Source: Thiomonas arsenitoxydans
Lineage (GTDB): Bacteria > Pseudomonadota > Gammaproteobacteria > Burkholderiales > Burkholderiaceae_C
Direction of reading: 5' to 3'
NCBI RefSeq assembly: GCF_000253115.1
Contig: NC_014145.1
Coordinates: 3,625,930-3,689,929, forward strand
Length of the DNA: 64,000 bases
Shown here: one piece after another, positions 1 to 10,515 of the stretch
How positions within the stretch are numbered: the stretch's first letter is position 1
Layout: every line of letters starts with the position of its first letter
Position numbers and translations under genes: made by a program
Notes under the pieces: model-generated
Told to the model about the DNA's origin: nothing
Databases searched by the model: none
What the model saw: the letters and a program-made list of their open reading frames with translations, nothing else

Positions 1-18
1 CGGGACTGCTTCAAACAT

Positions 19-729
19 TTACTGCCCGGCGACCGCGGCGTTCACCGTGGCGGTATCGACGCGCACGCCAATGCCCATGGTGGACGAAACCGCCACCTTT
101 TTCAGGTAGATGCCCTTGGCCGCTTGCGGACGCGCTTTTTGTAGCGCTTCGATCAGCGCGGCCAGATTGCGGCGGAGCGCATCGGGGCCAAACGAGGCGC
201 GGCCGATCGTGCCATGCACGATGCCGGCCTTGTCGGCACGGAACTGCACCTGACCGGCTTTGGCGTTTTTCACCGCACCCGCGACGTCCGGCGTCACAGT
301 ACCCACCTTGGGGTTGGGCATCATGCCGCGCGGGCCGAGAATCTGACCCAGCGCACCGACTACGCGCATGGCGTCGGGTGAGGCGATGACGATGTCGAAA
401 TTGAGGTTGCCGGCCTTGACCTGCTCCGCCAAGTCCTCAAAACCAACGATGTCCGCACCAGCGGCCTTGGCCTCTTCAGCCTTGGCGCCTTGGGCGAACA
501 CGGCTACGCGCTTGATCTTGCCGGTGCCCGCGGGCAGCACGACCGAACCCCGCACGACCTGGTCAGACTTGCGGGTATCCACGCCGAGGCTCACCGCCAC
601 GTCGATGGATTCGTCGAACTTGGCGACCGCGCACTCCTTGACCAACACCAGCGCATCATCCAGCGCGTACAGCTTGTTGGAATCGACCTTGGCTCGCAAG
701 GCCGCATAACGTTTGGGCATCTTGGCCAT
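19..729 (-). CDS. rplA: 50S ribosomal protein L1
   Basis: L1 forms the mobile L1 stalk of the 50S subunit near the E site and is the autogenous repressor of its own operon in E. coli. The 236-aa length is typical and the conserved central block ([12 protein letters not shown], then [11 protein letters not shown]) is present. The ATG follows the rplK stop codon directly with no spacer, so the two genes are very likely translationally coupled. The remaining 18 nt at the window edge would lead into rplJ, which lies outside. An internal ATG at codon 4 (MPKRY) is a possible alternative start. Confidence 0.97.
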   Translation of the reverse strand: MAKMPKRYAALRAKVDSNKLYALDDALVLVKECAVAKFDESIDVAVSLGVDTRKSDQVVRGSVVLPAGTGKIKRVAVFAQGAKAEEAKAAGADIVGFEDLAEQVKAGNLNFDIVIASPDAMRVVGALGQILGPRGMMPNPKVGTVTPDVAGAVKNAKAGQVQFRADKAGIVHGTIGRASFGPDALRRNLAALIEALQKARPQAAKGIYLKKVAVSSTMGIGVRVDTATVNAAVAGQ

Positions 730-1161
730 TTACACGCCCTCCACAGTAACGCCCATCGAACGGGCCGTGCCCGCGATAGTGCGAACAGCCGCGTCGAGAT
801 CGGCGGCCGTCAGGTCTTTCATCTTGGTGTTGGCGATCTCTTCGAGCTGAGCCCGGGTGATCTTGCCGACCTTGTCGGTATGCGGTTTGGCCGAGCCTTT
901 GTCGAGCTTGATGGCCTTCTTGATCAACACTCCGGCAGGCGGGGTCTTGATGATGAAGGTGAACGATTTGTCCGCGAAGGCGGTGATGACCACCGGCAGC
1001 GCGAGGCCCGGCTCCACACCTTGAGTCTGCGCGTTGAACGCCTTGCAGAACTCCATGATGTTGAGGCCGCGTTGACCGAGCGCCGGGCCGATTGGCGGCG
1101 AGGGATTGGCTTTACCAGCTGGCACTTGCAGCTTGATGAAGCCGACAATTTTCTTTGCCAT
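730..1161 (-). CDS. rplK: 50S ribosomal protein L11
   Basis: L11 binds the GTPase-associated region of 23S rRNA and is needed for factor binding and for RelA-dependent stringent signalling. The 143-aa protein has the usual N-terminal [20 protein letters not shown] block and the C-terminal rRNA-binding domain ending in a [11 protein letters not shown] motif. A GGAG sequence lies 5-6 nt before the ATG. A 136-nt gap separates it from nusG and carries two inverted repeats, consistent with an internal promoter or an L1-responsive leader. rplA follows without spacer. Confidence 0.97.
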   Translation of the reverse strand: MAKKIVGFIKLQVPAGKANPSPPIGPALGQRGLNIMEFCKAFNAQTQGVEPGLALPVVITAFADKSFTFIIKTPPAGVLIKKAIKLDKGSAKPHTDKVGKITRAQLEEIANTKMKDLTAADLDAAVRTIAGTARSMGVTVEGV

Positions 1162-1180
1162 AGTGACTCCGAATGGGTAC

Positions 1181-1249
1181 GAGCGCCTTTGTTTTCACAA
1201 GGCTCCCCGAAACCCGCCCTTTACGACTCACACTGCAACCCGGGCGGGA
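1181..1249 (-). promoter_or_regulatory. rplK leader with two inverted repeats
   Basis: Two structures precede rplK on the minus strand. At 1181-1205 a hairpin pairs GAGCCTTG with CAAAGGCGCTC around a TGAAAA loop, ending about 19 nt before the ATG. At 1214-1249 CCCGCCC pairs with GGGCGGG across a loop of about 22 nt and is followed by TTTC, which resembles a weak attenuator. In E. coli L1 represses this operon by binding the rplK leader, so a similar role is the natural inference. I could not match a known L1-binding consensus. Confidence 0.35.
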
Positions 1250-1311
1250 TGGGCGGCAGCAATCAAACGATTTGCAGTTGCTCGCAAACAACCATGCAGA
1301 TCAACAAGCGG

Positions 1312-1875
1312 TCAAAGCCGCTCAATCTGCTGAAACTCCAATTCAACCGGCGTGGCACGACCAAAGATGGTGACCGAGACGCGAAGCCGCGACTTTTCGT
1401 AGTTCACCTCTTCCACATTGCCGTTGAAGTCGGTGAACGGGCCTTCCTTGATGCGGACCATTTCGCCCACCTCGAACTGCACCTTGGGACGCGGCTTGTC
1501 CGCACCCTCCTGCATCTGGCTCATGATCTTGTTGACATCCGCCTCGCTGATCGGCACGGGGCGATTTTTGGCGCCGCCCACGAAACCGGTCACCTTGCTG
1601 GTGTGCTTGACCAAATGCCAGGTCGCGTCGTCCATTTCCATTTCCACAAGCACATAGCCCGGGAAAAAGCGACGTTCGGTAATACTTTTATGGCCATTCT
1701 TGATTTCGACGACTTCTTCCGTCGGCACCAGAATGCGCCCGAATTTGGTTTGCATCCCCGCGCGCTCAATGCGCTCGGCGAGGTTGCGCTGCACGGCCTT
1801 CTCCATGCCGGAATAGGCGTGGACGACATACCATTGCTTGCCAGCTTGCGCCGCCATCGTTTGTGCTTCAGCCAT
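1312..1875 (-). CDS. nusG: Transcription termination/antitermination protein NusG
   Basis: NusG travels with RNA polymerase, suppresses pausing, and links it to Rho or to ribosomal S10. The NGN domain starts at [16 protein letters not shown], and the C-terminal KOW domain contains [17 protein letters not shown] place the start at ATG 1875 (MAEAQ, 187 aa) because AGGAG lies about 8 nt upstream. ATGs at 1881 and 1902 would give slightly longer proteins, but the first sits almost on the SD and the second lies inside secE. It follows secE by about 10 nt, the usual secE-nusG pair. Confidence 0.96.
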   Translation of the reverse strand: MAEAQTMAAQAGKQWYVVHAYSGMEKAVQRNLAERIERAGMQTKFGRILVPTEEVVEIKNGHKSITERRFFPGYVLVEMEMDDATWHLVKHTSKVTGFVGGAKNRPVPISEADVNKIMSQMQEGADKPRPKVQFEVGEMVRIKEGPFTDFNGNVEEVNYEKSRLRVSVTIFGRATPVELEFQQIERL

Positions 1876-1885
1876 ACTCATGCTC

Positions 1886-2269
1886 CTAGCGCTTCCAACC
1901 AAGGATCAGGTCGTAGAGCACATATTCCAGCGATTTGTCGGTCAGCCAGAGAAAAAGGGCCATCAAAATAACAAACGCAAATACGATGCCCGTCATCTGC
2001 ATGGCCTCTTTGCGCGTCGGCCAAACCACCTTCTTGGTTTCGCGCACCGCATCCTGCCCGTAGGCAATGAGCGCACGCCCCGGCTCGGAGAGGAAAAACA
2101 CCACAACCGCGCCCGCCAGCAGTACCAGGAACGTGACGACGCGCACCCACATGGGCTGCCCGGCCAGACCATAAAACAAGCCCAGCGCGGCGAGCAGCAA
2201 GACCGCTGCCGCCCCCAACTTAGCTTTGTCCGCCCCAGTGGAGACGGTTTCGACAGACGGATTCGCCAT
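1886..2269 (-). CDS. secE: Preprotein translocase subunit SecE
   Basis: SecE is the essential clamp subunit of the SecYEG channel in the inner membrane. At 127 aa it is the long three-helix proteobacterial form: hydrophobic segments lie near residues 20-37, 43-60 and 93-112. The conserved amphipathic stretch [13 protein letters not shown] precedes the last helix. It lies between tRNA-Trp and nusG, the standard bacterial arrangement. Its TAG stop overlaps the AGGAG that serves nusG. Confidence 0.95.
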   Translation of the reverse strand: MANPSVETVSTGADKAKLGAAAVLLLAALGLFYGLAGQPMWVRVVTFLVLLAGAVVVFFLSEPGRALIAYGQDAVRETKKVVWPTRKEAMQMTGIVFAFVILMALFLWLTDKSLEYVLYDLILGWKR

Positions 2270-2307
2270 ATGGATTTACGCGCGTTCAACCCCGAAACGG
2301 TTCGGAG

Positions 2308-2383
2308 TGGCAGGGGCAGAGGGAATCGAACCCCCAACCTTCGGTTTTGGAGACCGACGCTCTGCCAATTGAGCTATGCCCCT
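2308..2383 (-). tRNA. tRNA-Trp (anticodon CCA)
   Basis: The 76-nt gene folds as a standard cloverleaf with acceptor AGGGGCA/TGCCCCT, anticodon loop containing CCA, a GGTTCGATTCC T-arm, and an encoded 3' CCA (2308-2310). It sits between tuf and secE, as is common in bacteria. Confidence 0.97.
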
Positions 2384-2537
2384 GTACCTTCTAGCACCAA
2401 GGCCGTTGTCTGCGAAACAGGCAACGGCCGCAATTCAAACAGATTCGGGCTGGCCCCGCAGAGCGCCCTCACAAAACCCTAGTTCGGAGCGCACGCCAGA
2501 TTTCTCCAGAAGCCACACCGAATCCAGGTTGAACGAT

Positions 2538-3728
<1,191 letters not shown>

Positions 3729-3777
3729 GATTCAAACTCCTCAAGCCTACAAAGATGGACAAATCGATAAATTCAAC

Positions 3778-3852
3778 TGGTGCCCATGGCGGGAATCGGA
3801 CCCGCGACCTCTCCCTTACCAAGGGAGTGCTCTGCCACTGAGCCACATGGGC
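3778..3852 (-). tRNA. tRNA-Thr (anticodon GGT)
   Basis: The 75-nt gene has acceptor GCCCATG/CATGGGC, an anticodon arm CCCTTGGTAAGGG exposing GGT, a GGGTCCGATTCCC T-arm and an encoded CCA at 3778-3780. It lies about 50 nt upstream of tuf and is probably processed from the same transcript. Confidence 0.97.
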
Positions 3853-3912
3853 CTGAACGCTTGCACGCTCAAGAAAAAACCGTTACATAACAACACTAAA
3901 TACCGCAGGAGC

Positions 3913-3986
3913 TGGAGCGGGAGACGGGAATCGAACCCGCGCCATTAGCTTGGAAGGCTAAGGTTCTACCATTGAACTACTCCCGC
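3913..3986 (-). tRNA. tRNA-Gly (anticodon TCC)
   Basis: The 74-nt gene has acceptor GCGGGAG/CTCCCGC, an anticodon loop CTTCCAA giving TCC, a standard TTCGATT T-loop and an encoded CCA (3913-3915). It is the second tRNA of the Tyr-Gly-Thr-tuf transcript. Confidence 0.97.
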
Positions 3987-4108
3987 CTTGCCTAGCCCTG
4001 GACACCCTGGCGAGGCCCGCAGCGATCAACTCGGAGCGACTGATCGTCGCCAACACGACGAAGCCCGCAGCAAAAACCAAAAGCAGCAAAGCACATCATT
4101 CTTGCGCC

Positions 4109-4194
4109 TGGTGGAGAGGGCTGGATTCGAACCAGCGTACTCGTAAGAGGGCAGATTTACAGTCTGCTGCCATTAACCACTCGGCCACCTCTCC
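4109..4194 (-). tRNA. tRNA-Tyr (anticodon GTA)
   Basis: The 86-nt class II tRNA has acceptor GGAGAGG/CCTCTCC, anticodon GTA in ACTGTAAAT, a long variable arm (CTCTTACGAGTACG region) and an encoded CCA (4109-4111). It is the first gene of the tRNA-tuf-secE-nusG-rpl operon, only about 14 nt from the -10 element. Confidence 0.97.
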
Positions 4195-4208
4195 GAGGCG
4201 AACCGCAG

Positions 4209-4237
4209 ATTCTTAGCGATTTTTGCGGCAATGTCAA
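4209..4237 (-). promoter_or_regulatory. Sigma-70 promoter of the tRNA-tuf operon
   Basis: On the minus strand a perfect -35 TTGACA (4232-4237) is followed by exactly 17 nt and a -10 AAGAAT (4209-4214, 4 of 6 consensus bases). The next bases are GC-rich (CTGCGG), as in stringently controlled stable-RNA promoters. It directly precedes tRNA-Tyr. Confidence 0.85.
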
Positions 4238-4258
4238 ATAGAAGGCCTTTTAGCCGGG

Positions 4259-5047
4259 TCAATCGAAGAGCGCGCGCAGGGCCGTGCCGGGGTCGTCCGC
4301 GCGCATGAAGGCTTCGCCGACGAGGAAGGCCTGAACGCCGGCGGCCCGCATGCGTGCGACGTGATCGGCGGTCAGAATGCCGCTTTCGGTCACAACGACG
4401 CGGCCCTCAGGAATCTGCGGCAGCAGATCGAGGGTGGTCTCCAGCCGGGTTTCAAAGCTGCGCAAGTCGCGGTTGTTGATGCCAAGCAGAGGCGTGCGCA
4501 GCGCCAGCGCCGCCTCCAGTTCAGCCGCGTTGTGTACCTCGACCAGCACATCAAGGCCGTAGCTCATCGCCTCGGCTTCCAGTTCGATCAATTGCGCCTG
4601 CGGCAGAGCGGCGGCGATCAACAGCACGCAGTCAGCCCCCATCGCTGCAGCCTCGGCGATCTGGTAGGCGTCGACCATGAAATCCTTGCGCAATACGGGC
4701 AGCGCGCAAGCCGCCCGCGCCTGCTGCAGATAAGACGCCGCCCCCTGGAAGTACTGCACATCGGTGAGCACGGACAAGCAGGTGGCGCCCCCGGCCGCGT
4801 AGCTGCGAGCAATCGCGGCCGGATCGAAGTCGGCCCGCAGAACCCCGCGCGACGGACTGGCCTTTTTCACTTCCGCAATGACGGCGGGCCCACCCGTGGC
4901 GACTTTGGCCTGCACCGCGGCGGCAAACCCCCGCGGCGCGTCACGCGCCGCAGCCTGCTCGCGCAGCGCCGATAAAGGCACCTGCTCGCGCGCTGCCGCC
5001 ACTTCTTGCGCTTTGGTGGCGAGGATGCGCTGAAGGATGTCGCTCAT
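4259..5047 (-). CDS. trpC: Indole-3-glycerol phosphate synthase
   Basis: TrpC closes the indole ring from CdRP in tryptophan synthesis. The 262-aa TIM-barrel carries the signature [12 protein letters not shown] at about residues 57-68, LRKDFMVD, and the phosphate-binding [10 protein letters not shown]. It is monofunctional, with no TrpF fusion. The start overlaps the trpD stop by 4 nt (ATGA). It is the last gene of trpEGDC, and its stop is close to the divergent side of the tRNA promoter region. Confidence 0.97.
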   Translation of the reverse strand: MSDILQRILATKAQEVAAAREQVPLSALREQAAARDAPRGFAAAVQAKVATGGPAVIAEVKKASPSRGVLRADFDPAAIARSYAAGGATCLSVLTDVQYFQGAASYLQQARAACALPVLRKDFMVDAYQIAEAAAMGADCVLLIAAALPQAQLIELEAEAMSYGLDVLVEVHNAAELEAALALRTPLLGINNRDLRSFETRLETTLDLLPQIPEGRVVVTESGILTADHVARMRAAGVQAFLVGEAFMRADDPGTALRALFD

Positions 5048-6090
5048 ACGCTGGCCGCCAGATTCTGCATGGCGCGGGTGACGCGCACGAACTCCTGCAT
5101 TTTGTCGCGCGCTGCGCCACTGGAAATGGCTTCGCGCGCCATCTGCACGCCGTCGATCAATGCGGGCGCGACGTTCGCGGCGTACAGCGCGACCCCTGCA
5201 TTGAGTGCCACGATGTCTCTGGGCGCGCCCGCCACATCGTTGAGCGCCTCGTGCATCAGCTCGATGGACTGAGCCGGGCCTTCCACCCGCAGCGCCTCCA
5301 ACGGCGCGGACTTCAGCCCGAGATCGCCGGGGTGAATGGCGTATTCGCTGATCTGGCCGTTCTTGAGTTCGCCAATCAGCGTCTCGCCCGACAGCGACAC
5401 CTCGTCCAGACCATCCAGCCCGTGCACCACCAGGGCGTGCTCGCTGCCCAGCCTTTGCAAAACACGCACCAGAATACCGACCAGATCGGGGTGGAACACC
5501 CCCAGCAACTGGTTAGGCGCACCCGCGGGGTTGGTCAGCGGGCCGAGAATATTGAACAGAGTGCGCACCCCCAACTCCTTGCGCACCGGCGCCGCGTGCT
5601 TCATGGCCGGATGGTGGTTGGGCGCGAACATGAAGCCGATGCCGCATTCGGCCAGACTTTGCGCCACTTGCTCTGGCGTGAGCTGGATGTTGGCACCCAG
5701 CGCGTCGAGCGCGTCGGCCGAGCCGGAGGAAGAACTCACGCTGCGCCCGCCATGCTTGGCCACCTGCGCCCCGGCGGCGGCGGCGACAAACATGCTGGCG
5801 GTGGAGATATTGAAGGTGCGCGCGGAATCGCCCCCCGTGCCGACGATGTCGACCAGGCGCTTTTTATCGGCCACTTCGACCGGCGTGGCGAATTCGCGCA
5901 TCACCATCGCGGCGGCGGTGATTTCGCCGATGGTTTCCTTTTTCACCCGCAGGCCGGTGATGAGCGCGGCCATCATGACCGGGGACATCTCGCCGGTCAT
6001 GATGCGGCGCATCAGCCCGATCATTTCATCGTGGAAGATTTCGCGGTGCTCGATGACGCGCACCAGCGCATCGTGATTACTGATGGTCAT
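5044..6090 (-). CDS. trpD: Anthranilate phosphoribosyltransferase
   Basis: TrpD transfers phosphoribosyl from PRPP to anthranilate. The 348-aa protein has the PRPP loop [17 protein letters not shown] at about residues 84-100 and the later [11 protein letters not shown] motif. It is separate from TrpG, so this is the unfused TrpG/TrpD arrangement. Its start overlaps the trpG end by 14 nt and its stop overlaps trpC by 4 nt, so the genes are tightly coupled. Confidence 0.97.
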   Translation of the reverse strand: MTISNHDALVRVIEHREIFHDEMIGLMRRIMTGEMSPVMMAALITGLRVKKETIGEITAAAMVMREFATPVEVADKKRLVDIVGTGGDSARTFNISTASMFVAAAAGAQVAKHGGRSVSSSSGSADALDALGANIQLTPEQVAQSLAECGIGFMFAPNHHPAMKHAAPVRKELGVRTLFNILGPLTNPAGAPNQLLGVFHPDLVGILVRVLQRLGSEHALVVHGLDGLDEVSLSGETLIGELKNGQISEYAIHPGDLGLKSAPLEALRVEGPAQSIELMHEALNDVAGAPRDIVALNAGVALYAANVAPALIDGVQMAREAISSGAARDKMQEFVRVTRAMQNLAASV

Positions 6091-6667
6091 GGAAGTGGCT
6101 CTCGTTCAACGCCAGAAAATTCTGCAGCAGCCGGTGGCCGTGCTCGGTCTCGATGGATTCCGGGTGAAACTGCACGCCTTCGATGGCGAAATGGCGGTGA
6201 CGCACCCCCATGATTTCGCCATCTTCGGTCTGCGCGGTAATTTCCAGGCAGGTCGGCAGGCTGTCGCGCTCGATGGCCAGCGAGTGATAGCGCACCACGG
6301 TGTACGGACTGGGCAGATCGGCGAACACGCCTCGGCCGTCATGGGTGATGGGGCTGGTCTTGCCGTGCATGATTTGTCGCGCCCGCACGATCTGGCCGCC
6401 AAACGCGGCGCCGATGGCCTGATGCCCCAGGCAGACGCCCAGAATGGGCAGTCGCCCGGCGAAATATTGCAGCACCGGCACGGAGATACCCGCCTCGGCG
6501 GGCGAGCACGGCCCGGGAGAAATGACGATGCGCTCGGGATTGAGCGCCGCGATGGCTTCGAGATCGAGCTCATCGTTGCGCACGGTGTGCACGTCCTGGC
6601 CGAGTTCGCCGAAATATTGCACCAGGTTGTAGGTAAAGCTGTCGTAGTTGTCGATCATCAGCAGCAT
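6077..6667 (-). CDS. trpG: Anthranilate synthase component II (glutamine amidotransferase)
   Basis: TrpG supplies ammonia from glutamine to TrpE and often also serves aminodeoxychorismate synthase. The class I amidotransferase nucleophile is Cys79 in [11 protein letters not shown], with the His/Glu pair in FHPESI near the C terminus. The start [11 protein letters not shown] is chosen because GGAG lies 6 nt upstream of ATG 6667; the longer open frame upstream has no family similarity. At 196 aa it is full length. It lies 43 nt after trpE. Confidence 0.96.
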   Translation of the reverse strand: MLLMIDNYDSFTYNLVQYFGELGQDVHTVRNDELDLEAIAALNPERIVISPGPCSPAEAGISVPVLQYFAGRLPILGVCLGHQAIGAAFGGQIVRARQIMHGKTSPITHDGRGVFADLPSPYTVVRYHSLAIERDSLPTCLEITAQTEDGEIMGVRHRHFAIEGVQFHPESIETEHGHRLLQNFLALNESHFHDHQ

Positions 6668-6710
6668 GATGGGCTCCGTGGGTCTGGGAAGAGAGGGGGC
6701 GGACGGCGCT

Positions 6711-8210
6711 TTAGCCGTCCAGCCCTTCCTGCACTTGCTCGGCCGCGCGCAACACGGCGCGGGCCTTGGCCTCGGTTTCGCGCCACTCCATCTCGGGCAC
6801 AGAATCAGCCACCACGCCAGCGGCCGCCTGCACGTACAACCAGTTGTCCTTGACGATGCCGGTGCGAATGGCGATGGCCAGATCCATGTCACCGGCAAAA
6901 CTCCAGTAGCCGATGGCCCCGCCGTACAGCCCGCGGCGGGTGGGTTCGAGTTCGTCGATCACTTCCATGGCGCGAATCTTGGGCGCGCCCGACAGCGTGC
7001 CCGCCGGGAAGGTGGCGCGCAGCACGTCCATCGGCGTGCGCTGCGGTTGCAGCAGCCCCTCGACGTTGCTGACGATGTGCATCACATGCGAATAGCGCTC
7101 GATGGCGAACGCCTCGGTCACCTTCACGCTGCCGGTCTGCGCGATCCGGCCCAGATCGTTGCGCGCCAGGTCGATGAGCATCAGATGCTCGGCGCGCTCC
7201 TTCGGGTCGGCCAGCAGTTCGGCCTCGTTGCGCACATCGGCCTCGGCGGTGGCGCCGCGCGGCCGCGTGCCCGCCAGCGGGCGGATGGTGACCTTGCGTC
7301 CTTCGGGCACAGCCTCTTCGCGCACCAGAATCTCGGGCGATGAGGCCGCAATCTGAAAGTCGCCGAAGTTGAAATAAATCATGTACGGCGAAGGGTTGAG
7401 CGAGCGCAGCGCACGGTAGAGCGACAGCGGCGAATCGCTGAAGCGCTTGCGCAGGCGCTGCCCCACCTGCACCTGCATGAAGTCGCCGGCGGCGATGTAG
7501 TCCTTCGCCTTCTCGACCGCTTTCAGATAGTCGGCCTTGTCGAACTCGCGCTCGATCGGCGTCACGCTGCTGCGCTGCATGGGCGGCGCCGAAACGGAAT
7601 AGCGCAGTTGCTCGCGCAGACCGCGCAAGCGCGAGCGCGCCTGGCTATAGGCCTCGGGCTGGCCGGGGTCGGCATAGACGATGAGGTAGAGCCGCCCCGA
7701 CAGGTTGTCGATCACGGCAAGTTCTTCGCACAACATCAGCAGGATGTCGGGCATACCCAGTGGATCGGGCTTGGGATGCCTGGCCGCAGACGCCATCAGG
7801 CGCGGCTCGATATAGCGCACCGCGTCATAGCCGAAATACCCCGCCAACCCGCCGCAAAAACGCGGCATGCCCGCAGGCAGCGCCACCTTGAAGCGGGCGT
7901 GGAACGCCTCGATGAAATCCAGCGGCGGCGCTTCGGAGGTTTCCACCACCGCGCCGTCGCGCAACACCTCGGTGAGGCCGTTCTTCACCCGCACCTGCAT
8001 GCGCGCGGCCAGGCCGATGAAGGAGTAGCGGCCGAAGCGCTCGCCGCCGACGACGGATTCCAGCAAAAAAGTGTTTTTCCCGGCTCCTGCACCCACCCCC
8101 AGCTTGAGGTAGAGCGACAGGGGAGTTTCCAGATCCGCCAGCGCTTCCGACACGAGCGCAATGCGGTTGTAGCCCTGGCGGGCCAGTTCTTTGAATTCGA
8201 GTTCAGTCAT
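6711..8210 (-). CDS. trpE: Anthranilate synthase component I
   Basis: TrpE converts chorismate and ammonia (from TrpG) to anthranilate, the committed step to tryptophan. The 499-aa protein has the N-terminal LLESVVGGE element associated with tryptophan feedback, and the chorismate-binding C-terminal half with [10 protein letters not shown], the [10 protein letters not shown] region and RNDLGRI. It is the first structural gene of trpEGDC. An upstream Trp-rich leader ORF may add transcriptional control. No SD stronger than GAGA is visible before the ATG. Confidence 0.97.
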   Translation of the reverse strand: MTELEFKELARQGYNRIALVSEALADLETPLSLYLKLGVGAGAGKNTFLLESVVGGERFGRYSFIGLAARMQVRVKNGLTEVLRDGAVVETSEAPPLDFIEAFHARFKVALPAGMPRFCGGLAGYFGYDAVRYIEPRLMASAARHPKPDPLGMPDILLMLCEELAVIDNLSGRLYLIVYADPGQPEAYSQARSRLRGLREQLRYSVSAPPMQRSSVTPIEREFDKADYLKAVEKAKDYIAAGDFMQVQVGQRLRKRFSDSPLSLYRALRSLNPSPYMIYFNFGDFQIAASSPEILVREEAVPEGRKVTIRPLAGTRPRGATAEADVRNEAELLADPKERAEHLMLIDLARNDLGRIAQTGSVKVTEAFAIERYSHVMHIVSNVEGLLQPQRTPMDVLRATFPAGTLSGAPKIRAMEVIDELEPTRRGLYGGAIGYWSFAGDMDLAIAIRTGIVKDNWLYVQAAAGVVADSVPEMEWRETEAKARAVLRAAEQVQEGLDG

Positions 8211-8512
8211 GTTCGTCTCAAGGGTCGGCTGCCCCGCAGGGGCGGGCAGCGGATATCGCGGGAGTGCAGCCTGTTGCCGACACGGCCCCGAGCATTGACG
8301 CGCGAATGGGGCGCAGATCGGAGATGAGTCAGGCCGCAGCAGCGGGCACGATCAGCCAGAACCGCCAGGGCCAGGCCCCCCGGTCTCCAGAACCCGATGC
8401 GTGTCGCCGATGGATGAACATGGAAAGTGAATGAATCGCGCAGATCTATCCGAGTGAGCGAATGTAGCAAACTCGCAGGGCCATTTTCCGCGTAACGGGC
8501 TCAAACGCGGTC
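8211..8512. promoter_or_regulatory. trpE upstream leader region
   Basis: This 302-bp gap between trpE and the thioesterase gene should hold the trp operon promoter. It contains a short Trp-rich ORF (8329-8421) and, only 17 nt or so before trpE, a GC-rich hairpin at 8228-8250 (GCTGCCC pairing with GGGCAGC). The hairpin has no following T-run, so it is not a canonical intrinsic terminator. I see only poor matches to -35/-10 elements upstream of the leader ORF. Confidence 0.4.
8329..8421 (-). CDS. Candidate trp operon leader peptide
   Basis: A 30-codon ORF upstream of trpE contains three Trp codons within six residues (WPWRFW at positions 17-22), the hallmark expected of a ribosome-mediated attenuation leader. 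It ends 118 nt before trpE. Against it: no Shine-Dalgarno is visible before the ATG, no T-tract terminator follows, and TGG triplets are common by chance in this G-rich stretch. The function is inferred from position and composition only. Confidence 0.35.
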   Translation of the reverse strand: MFIHRRHASGSGDRGAWPWRFWLIVPAAAA

Positions 8513-8977
8513 TCAAGCGCCGAAGTTTTCCGGCATCTGTACCGCGACGACCTCCCCGCGCACGGTGGCCACGCCGCCCGCAAACACCGTGGACTCCACA
8601 ATGACCTTGCGGCCCTTGATTTCTTTGACACGACCGCGAATTTCAAGCTCTGTACCCAAGGGCGTCGGCTTGAGAAAATCGACATGCAGCGATCCGGTGA
8701 CAAAACGGAACGCCGGTGGCGTGTCCATCTCCCGCCCTTCGGCACGGTACATCGCCGCTGCCGCCGTGCCGGTGCTGTGGCAATCGATCAGCGAGGCGAT
8801 CAAGCCGCCATACACAAAGCCAGGCACTGCGATGTGATAGGGCTGGGGCGTAAAGCGCGTGACCGTTTCATCACCATCCCAGACGGTCTTGATCTGATGC
8901 CCCTCGGCATTGAGGCGGCCGCAGCCATAGCAGTGCGCCAGCGCGTCGGGGTAGCTGTCCTGAAAAACCTTGGGCAT
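8513..8977 (-). CDS. PaaI-type hotdog-fold acyl-CoA thioesterase
   Basis: This 154-aa protein resembles the PaaI/YbgC group of hotdog thioesterases, which hydrolyse acyl- or aryl-CoA esters. The region GFVYGGLIASLIDCHSTGTA (about residues 53-72) matches the family's central helix with its acidic residue, and the N-terminal CYGCG is typical of one subgroup. The substrate cannot be read from the sequence. It sits between trpE and two exported chalcone-isomerase-like genes, within an apparent interruption of the rpe-gph-trpE neighbourhood. An SD-like GGAG precedes the ATG. Confidence 0.8.
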   Translation of the reverse strand: MPKVFQDSYPDALAHCYGCGRLNAEGHQIKTVWDGDETVTRFTPQPYHIAVPGFVYGGLIASLIDCHSTGTAAAAMYRAEGREMDTPPAFRFVTGSLHVDFLKPTPLGTELEIRGRVKEIKGRKVIVESTVFAGGVATVRGEVVAVQMPENFGA

Positions 8978-9099
8978 GACGTCTCCTTCATGGGTGTTGT
9001 TGCAGTATCTTAAACGGCGCCCGATCCAAATTCACTTGTCAAAGCACGGCGTTTTACGAAAAATGAACGACCGTTCGATAACAGACAACAGGAGACTTC

Positions 9100-9723
9100 A
9101 TGGATCACACCGCTCACAAGCCGCTGCGCACCTTCGGCGCAACCGCCTCGCTAATCGCCGCCCTGGCCGCCGCATCCTTCATGCCGAGCGCGCAGGCGCT
9201 CACCCTGCACGGCGTGGATATTCCGCCGCAAGTGGATGTCGGCGGCAAGACGCTGACGCTCAACGGCGCCGGTACCCGGTACGTGTTCTTTTTCAAGGTT
9301 TACACCGCCGCGCTGTATTTGCCGCAGAAAAGCACGCAACCGCAGGCGATTTACAACATGGCCGGGCCCAAGGAGTTGAAACTCACCCTGCTGCGTGATG
9401 TGAGCGGCAAGGAGCTCGGCGACAAACTCAACGAAGGCATCAAAAACAACCTCAGCCCGGAGGAGTTCAGCGCCTTCATTCCCAGCCTGGTGCAACTGGG
9501 CGGACTGTTTGCCCAAAAAAGCCAGATCAAAACCGGTGAAACGGTGACTATCCGCGAGATTCCCGGCAAGGGCAGCACCATCGCCATCGATGGCGTGCCC
9601 TCGGGCGGGGTGTTCACCGAGCCGCAGTTTTTCAACTCCATGCTCAAAATCTGGCTGGGCAAAAATCCCGCTGAAGACCGGCTCAAACGTGCGCTACTGG
9701 GCAACGAAGCGGACAGCAACTGA
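9100..9723 (+). CDS. Exported chalcone isomerase-like protein (copy 1)
   Basis: This 207-aa protein has a signal peptide of about 33 residues (hydrophobic core LIAALAAASFMPS, cleavage probably after AQA). The mature part fits the bacterial chalcone-isomerase-fold family: the GVDIPPQVDVGGKTLTLNG start, YVFFFKVYTAALYLP, then conserved LTLLRDVSGKELGDKL. Bacterial members are usually periplasmic and of unknown function; a flavonoid reaction should not be assumed. AGGAG lies about 5 nt before the ATG. A diverged paralogue follows 144 nt downstream. Confidence 0.8.
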   Translation: MDHTAHKPLRTFGATASLIAALAAASFMPSAQALTLHGVDIPPQVDVGGKTLTLNGAGTRYVFFFKVYTAALYLPQKSTQPQAIYNMAGPKELKLTLLRDVSGKELGDKLNEGIKNNLSPEEFSAFIPSLVQLGGLFAQKSQIKTGETVTIREIPGKGSTIAIDGVPSGGVFTEPQFFNSMLKIWLGKNPAEDRLKRALLGNEADSN

Positions 9724-9867
9724 CCGGCTTCACCGGGCAAGGCTTGCGCGCCGTCATGTTTGGTGACCACTCAAACACGCCGTTTCGGTGAAAACCCGAA
9801 CATGCAAGGGGTGGGTTCATAAAATAAGATTTGGCTGATATACCCACAAACCACCCGAGGATCGTCC

Positions 9868-10443
9868 ATGAAAACAGTTCTGACCGCAACCGCCATCGCG
9901 CTGGCCGCGACGTTCGGCGCCGTAAGCGCCAATGCCGCCGTCAAAGTGGGCGGCGTTCCTGTGATGCAAACCGCCCCGGCCAACGGCGTGCCCCTGCTGA
10001 TCAACGGCGCTGGCGTGGTCGATATGGGCGGCAAGATGGCCGCGGCGGTTTACCTGCCGCAAAACACCACGTCGGTCAGCAACATCATGACCATGCCCGG
10101 GGCCAAATCGATTCGCCTCACCGCCATTTCCAATATGTCGGCCGACGCTTTGGCCAAAGCGCTGGATGCTGGGGTGAAAAAGGGCGTGTCCGCCGCGCAG
10201 TACGCCTCGTTCAAGCCGGCGATGGACGCCTTCAGTAAACAACTGGCCAGCGTGAAGCAGATCGCCAAGGGTCAAACGGTTGAACTGCTGTTCGAACCCT
10301 CCAACGGCATCGTGCTGATGGGTCCGGGCTCGCACATCATTCCGGGCACCGGCAACGCCGAGCTGTATCAGGCCATGCTGCGCATGCTGCCCGCTGGCGT
10401 GCTGTCCAACACCTCGATTCAAAAGCAGAACATCAACGGCTGA
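9868..10443 (+). CDS. Exported chalcone isomerase-like protein (copy 2)
   Basis: This 191-aa paralogue of the preceding gene has a signal peptide (MKTVLTATAIALAATFGAVS, cleavage after ANA). It has the same domain plan: a GGVPVM start, LLINGAGVV, KMAAAVYLPQ, and a C-terminal helix-rich part with a FNSML-equivalent ELYQAMLRML. It is shorter and clearly diverged, so the duplication is old or the copies have separate roles. A moderate SD (GAGGA) precedes the ATG. A strong terminator lies just after the stop. Confidence 0.75.
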   Translation: MKTVLTATAIALAATFGAVSANAAVKVGGVPVMQTAPANGVPLLINGAGVVDMGGKMAAAVYLPQNTTSVSNIMTMPGAKSIRLTAISNMSADALAKALDAGVKKGVSAAQYASFKPAMDAFSKQLASVKQIAKGQTVELLFEPSNGIVLMGPGSHIIPGTGNAELYQAMLRMLPAGVLSNTSIQKQNING

Positions 10444-10461
10444 TCGTGTGGGCTCTGCCCA

Positions 10462-10496
10462 CAAAAAAGCCGCTCCTGTCCGGAGCGGCTTTTTTA
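10462..10496. terminator. Bidirectional intrinsic terminator
   Basis: A perfect 9-bp stem (AGCCGCTCC at 10468-10476, GGAGCGGCT at 10482-10490) with a 5-nt loop is flanked by an A-run on the left and a T-run on the right. It can terminate the plus-strand gene ending at 10443 and the minus-strand gph gene ending at 10516. Confidence 0.93.
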
Positions 10497-10515
10497 TTGC
10501 TGCGTGCTGAATTAT

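Noticed and set aside
8228..8250. GC hairpin before trpE as an intrinsic terminator
   Set aside because: No T-run follows and it sits only about 17 nt from the trpE start. Kept only as part of the possible leader.
9100..10443. Chalcone isomerase genes as evidence of a flavonoid pathway
   Set aside because: Bacterial members of this fold are exported proteins of other or unknown function, and no pathway genes are nearby.
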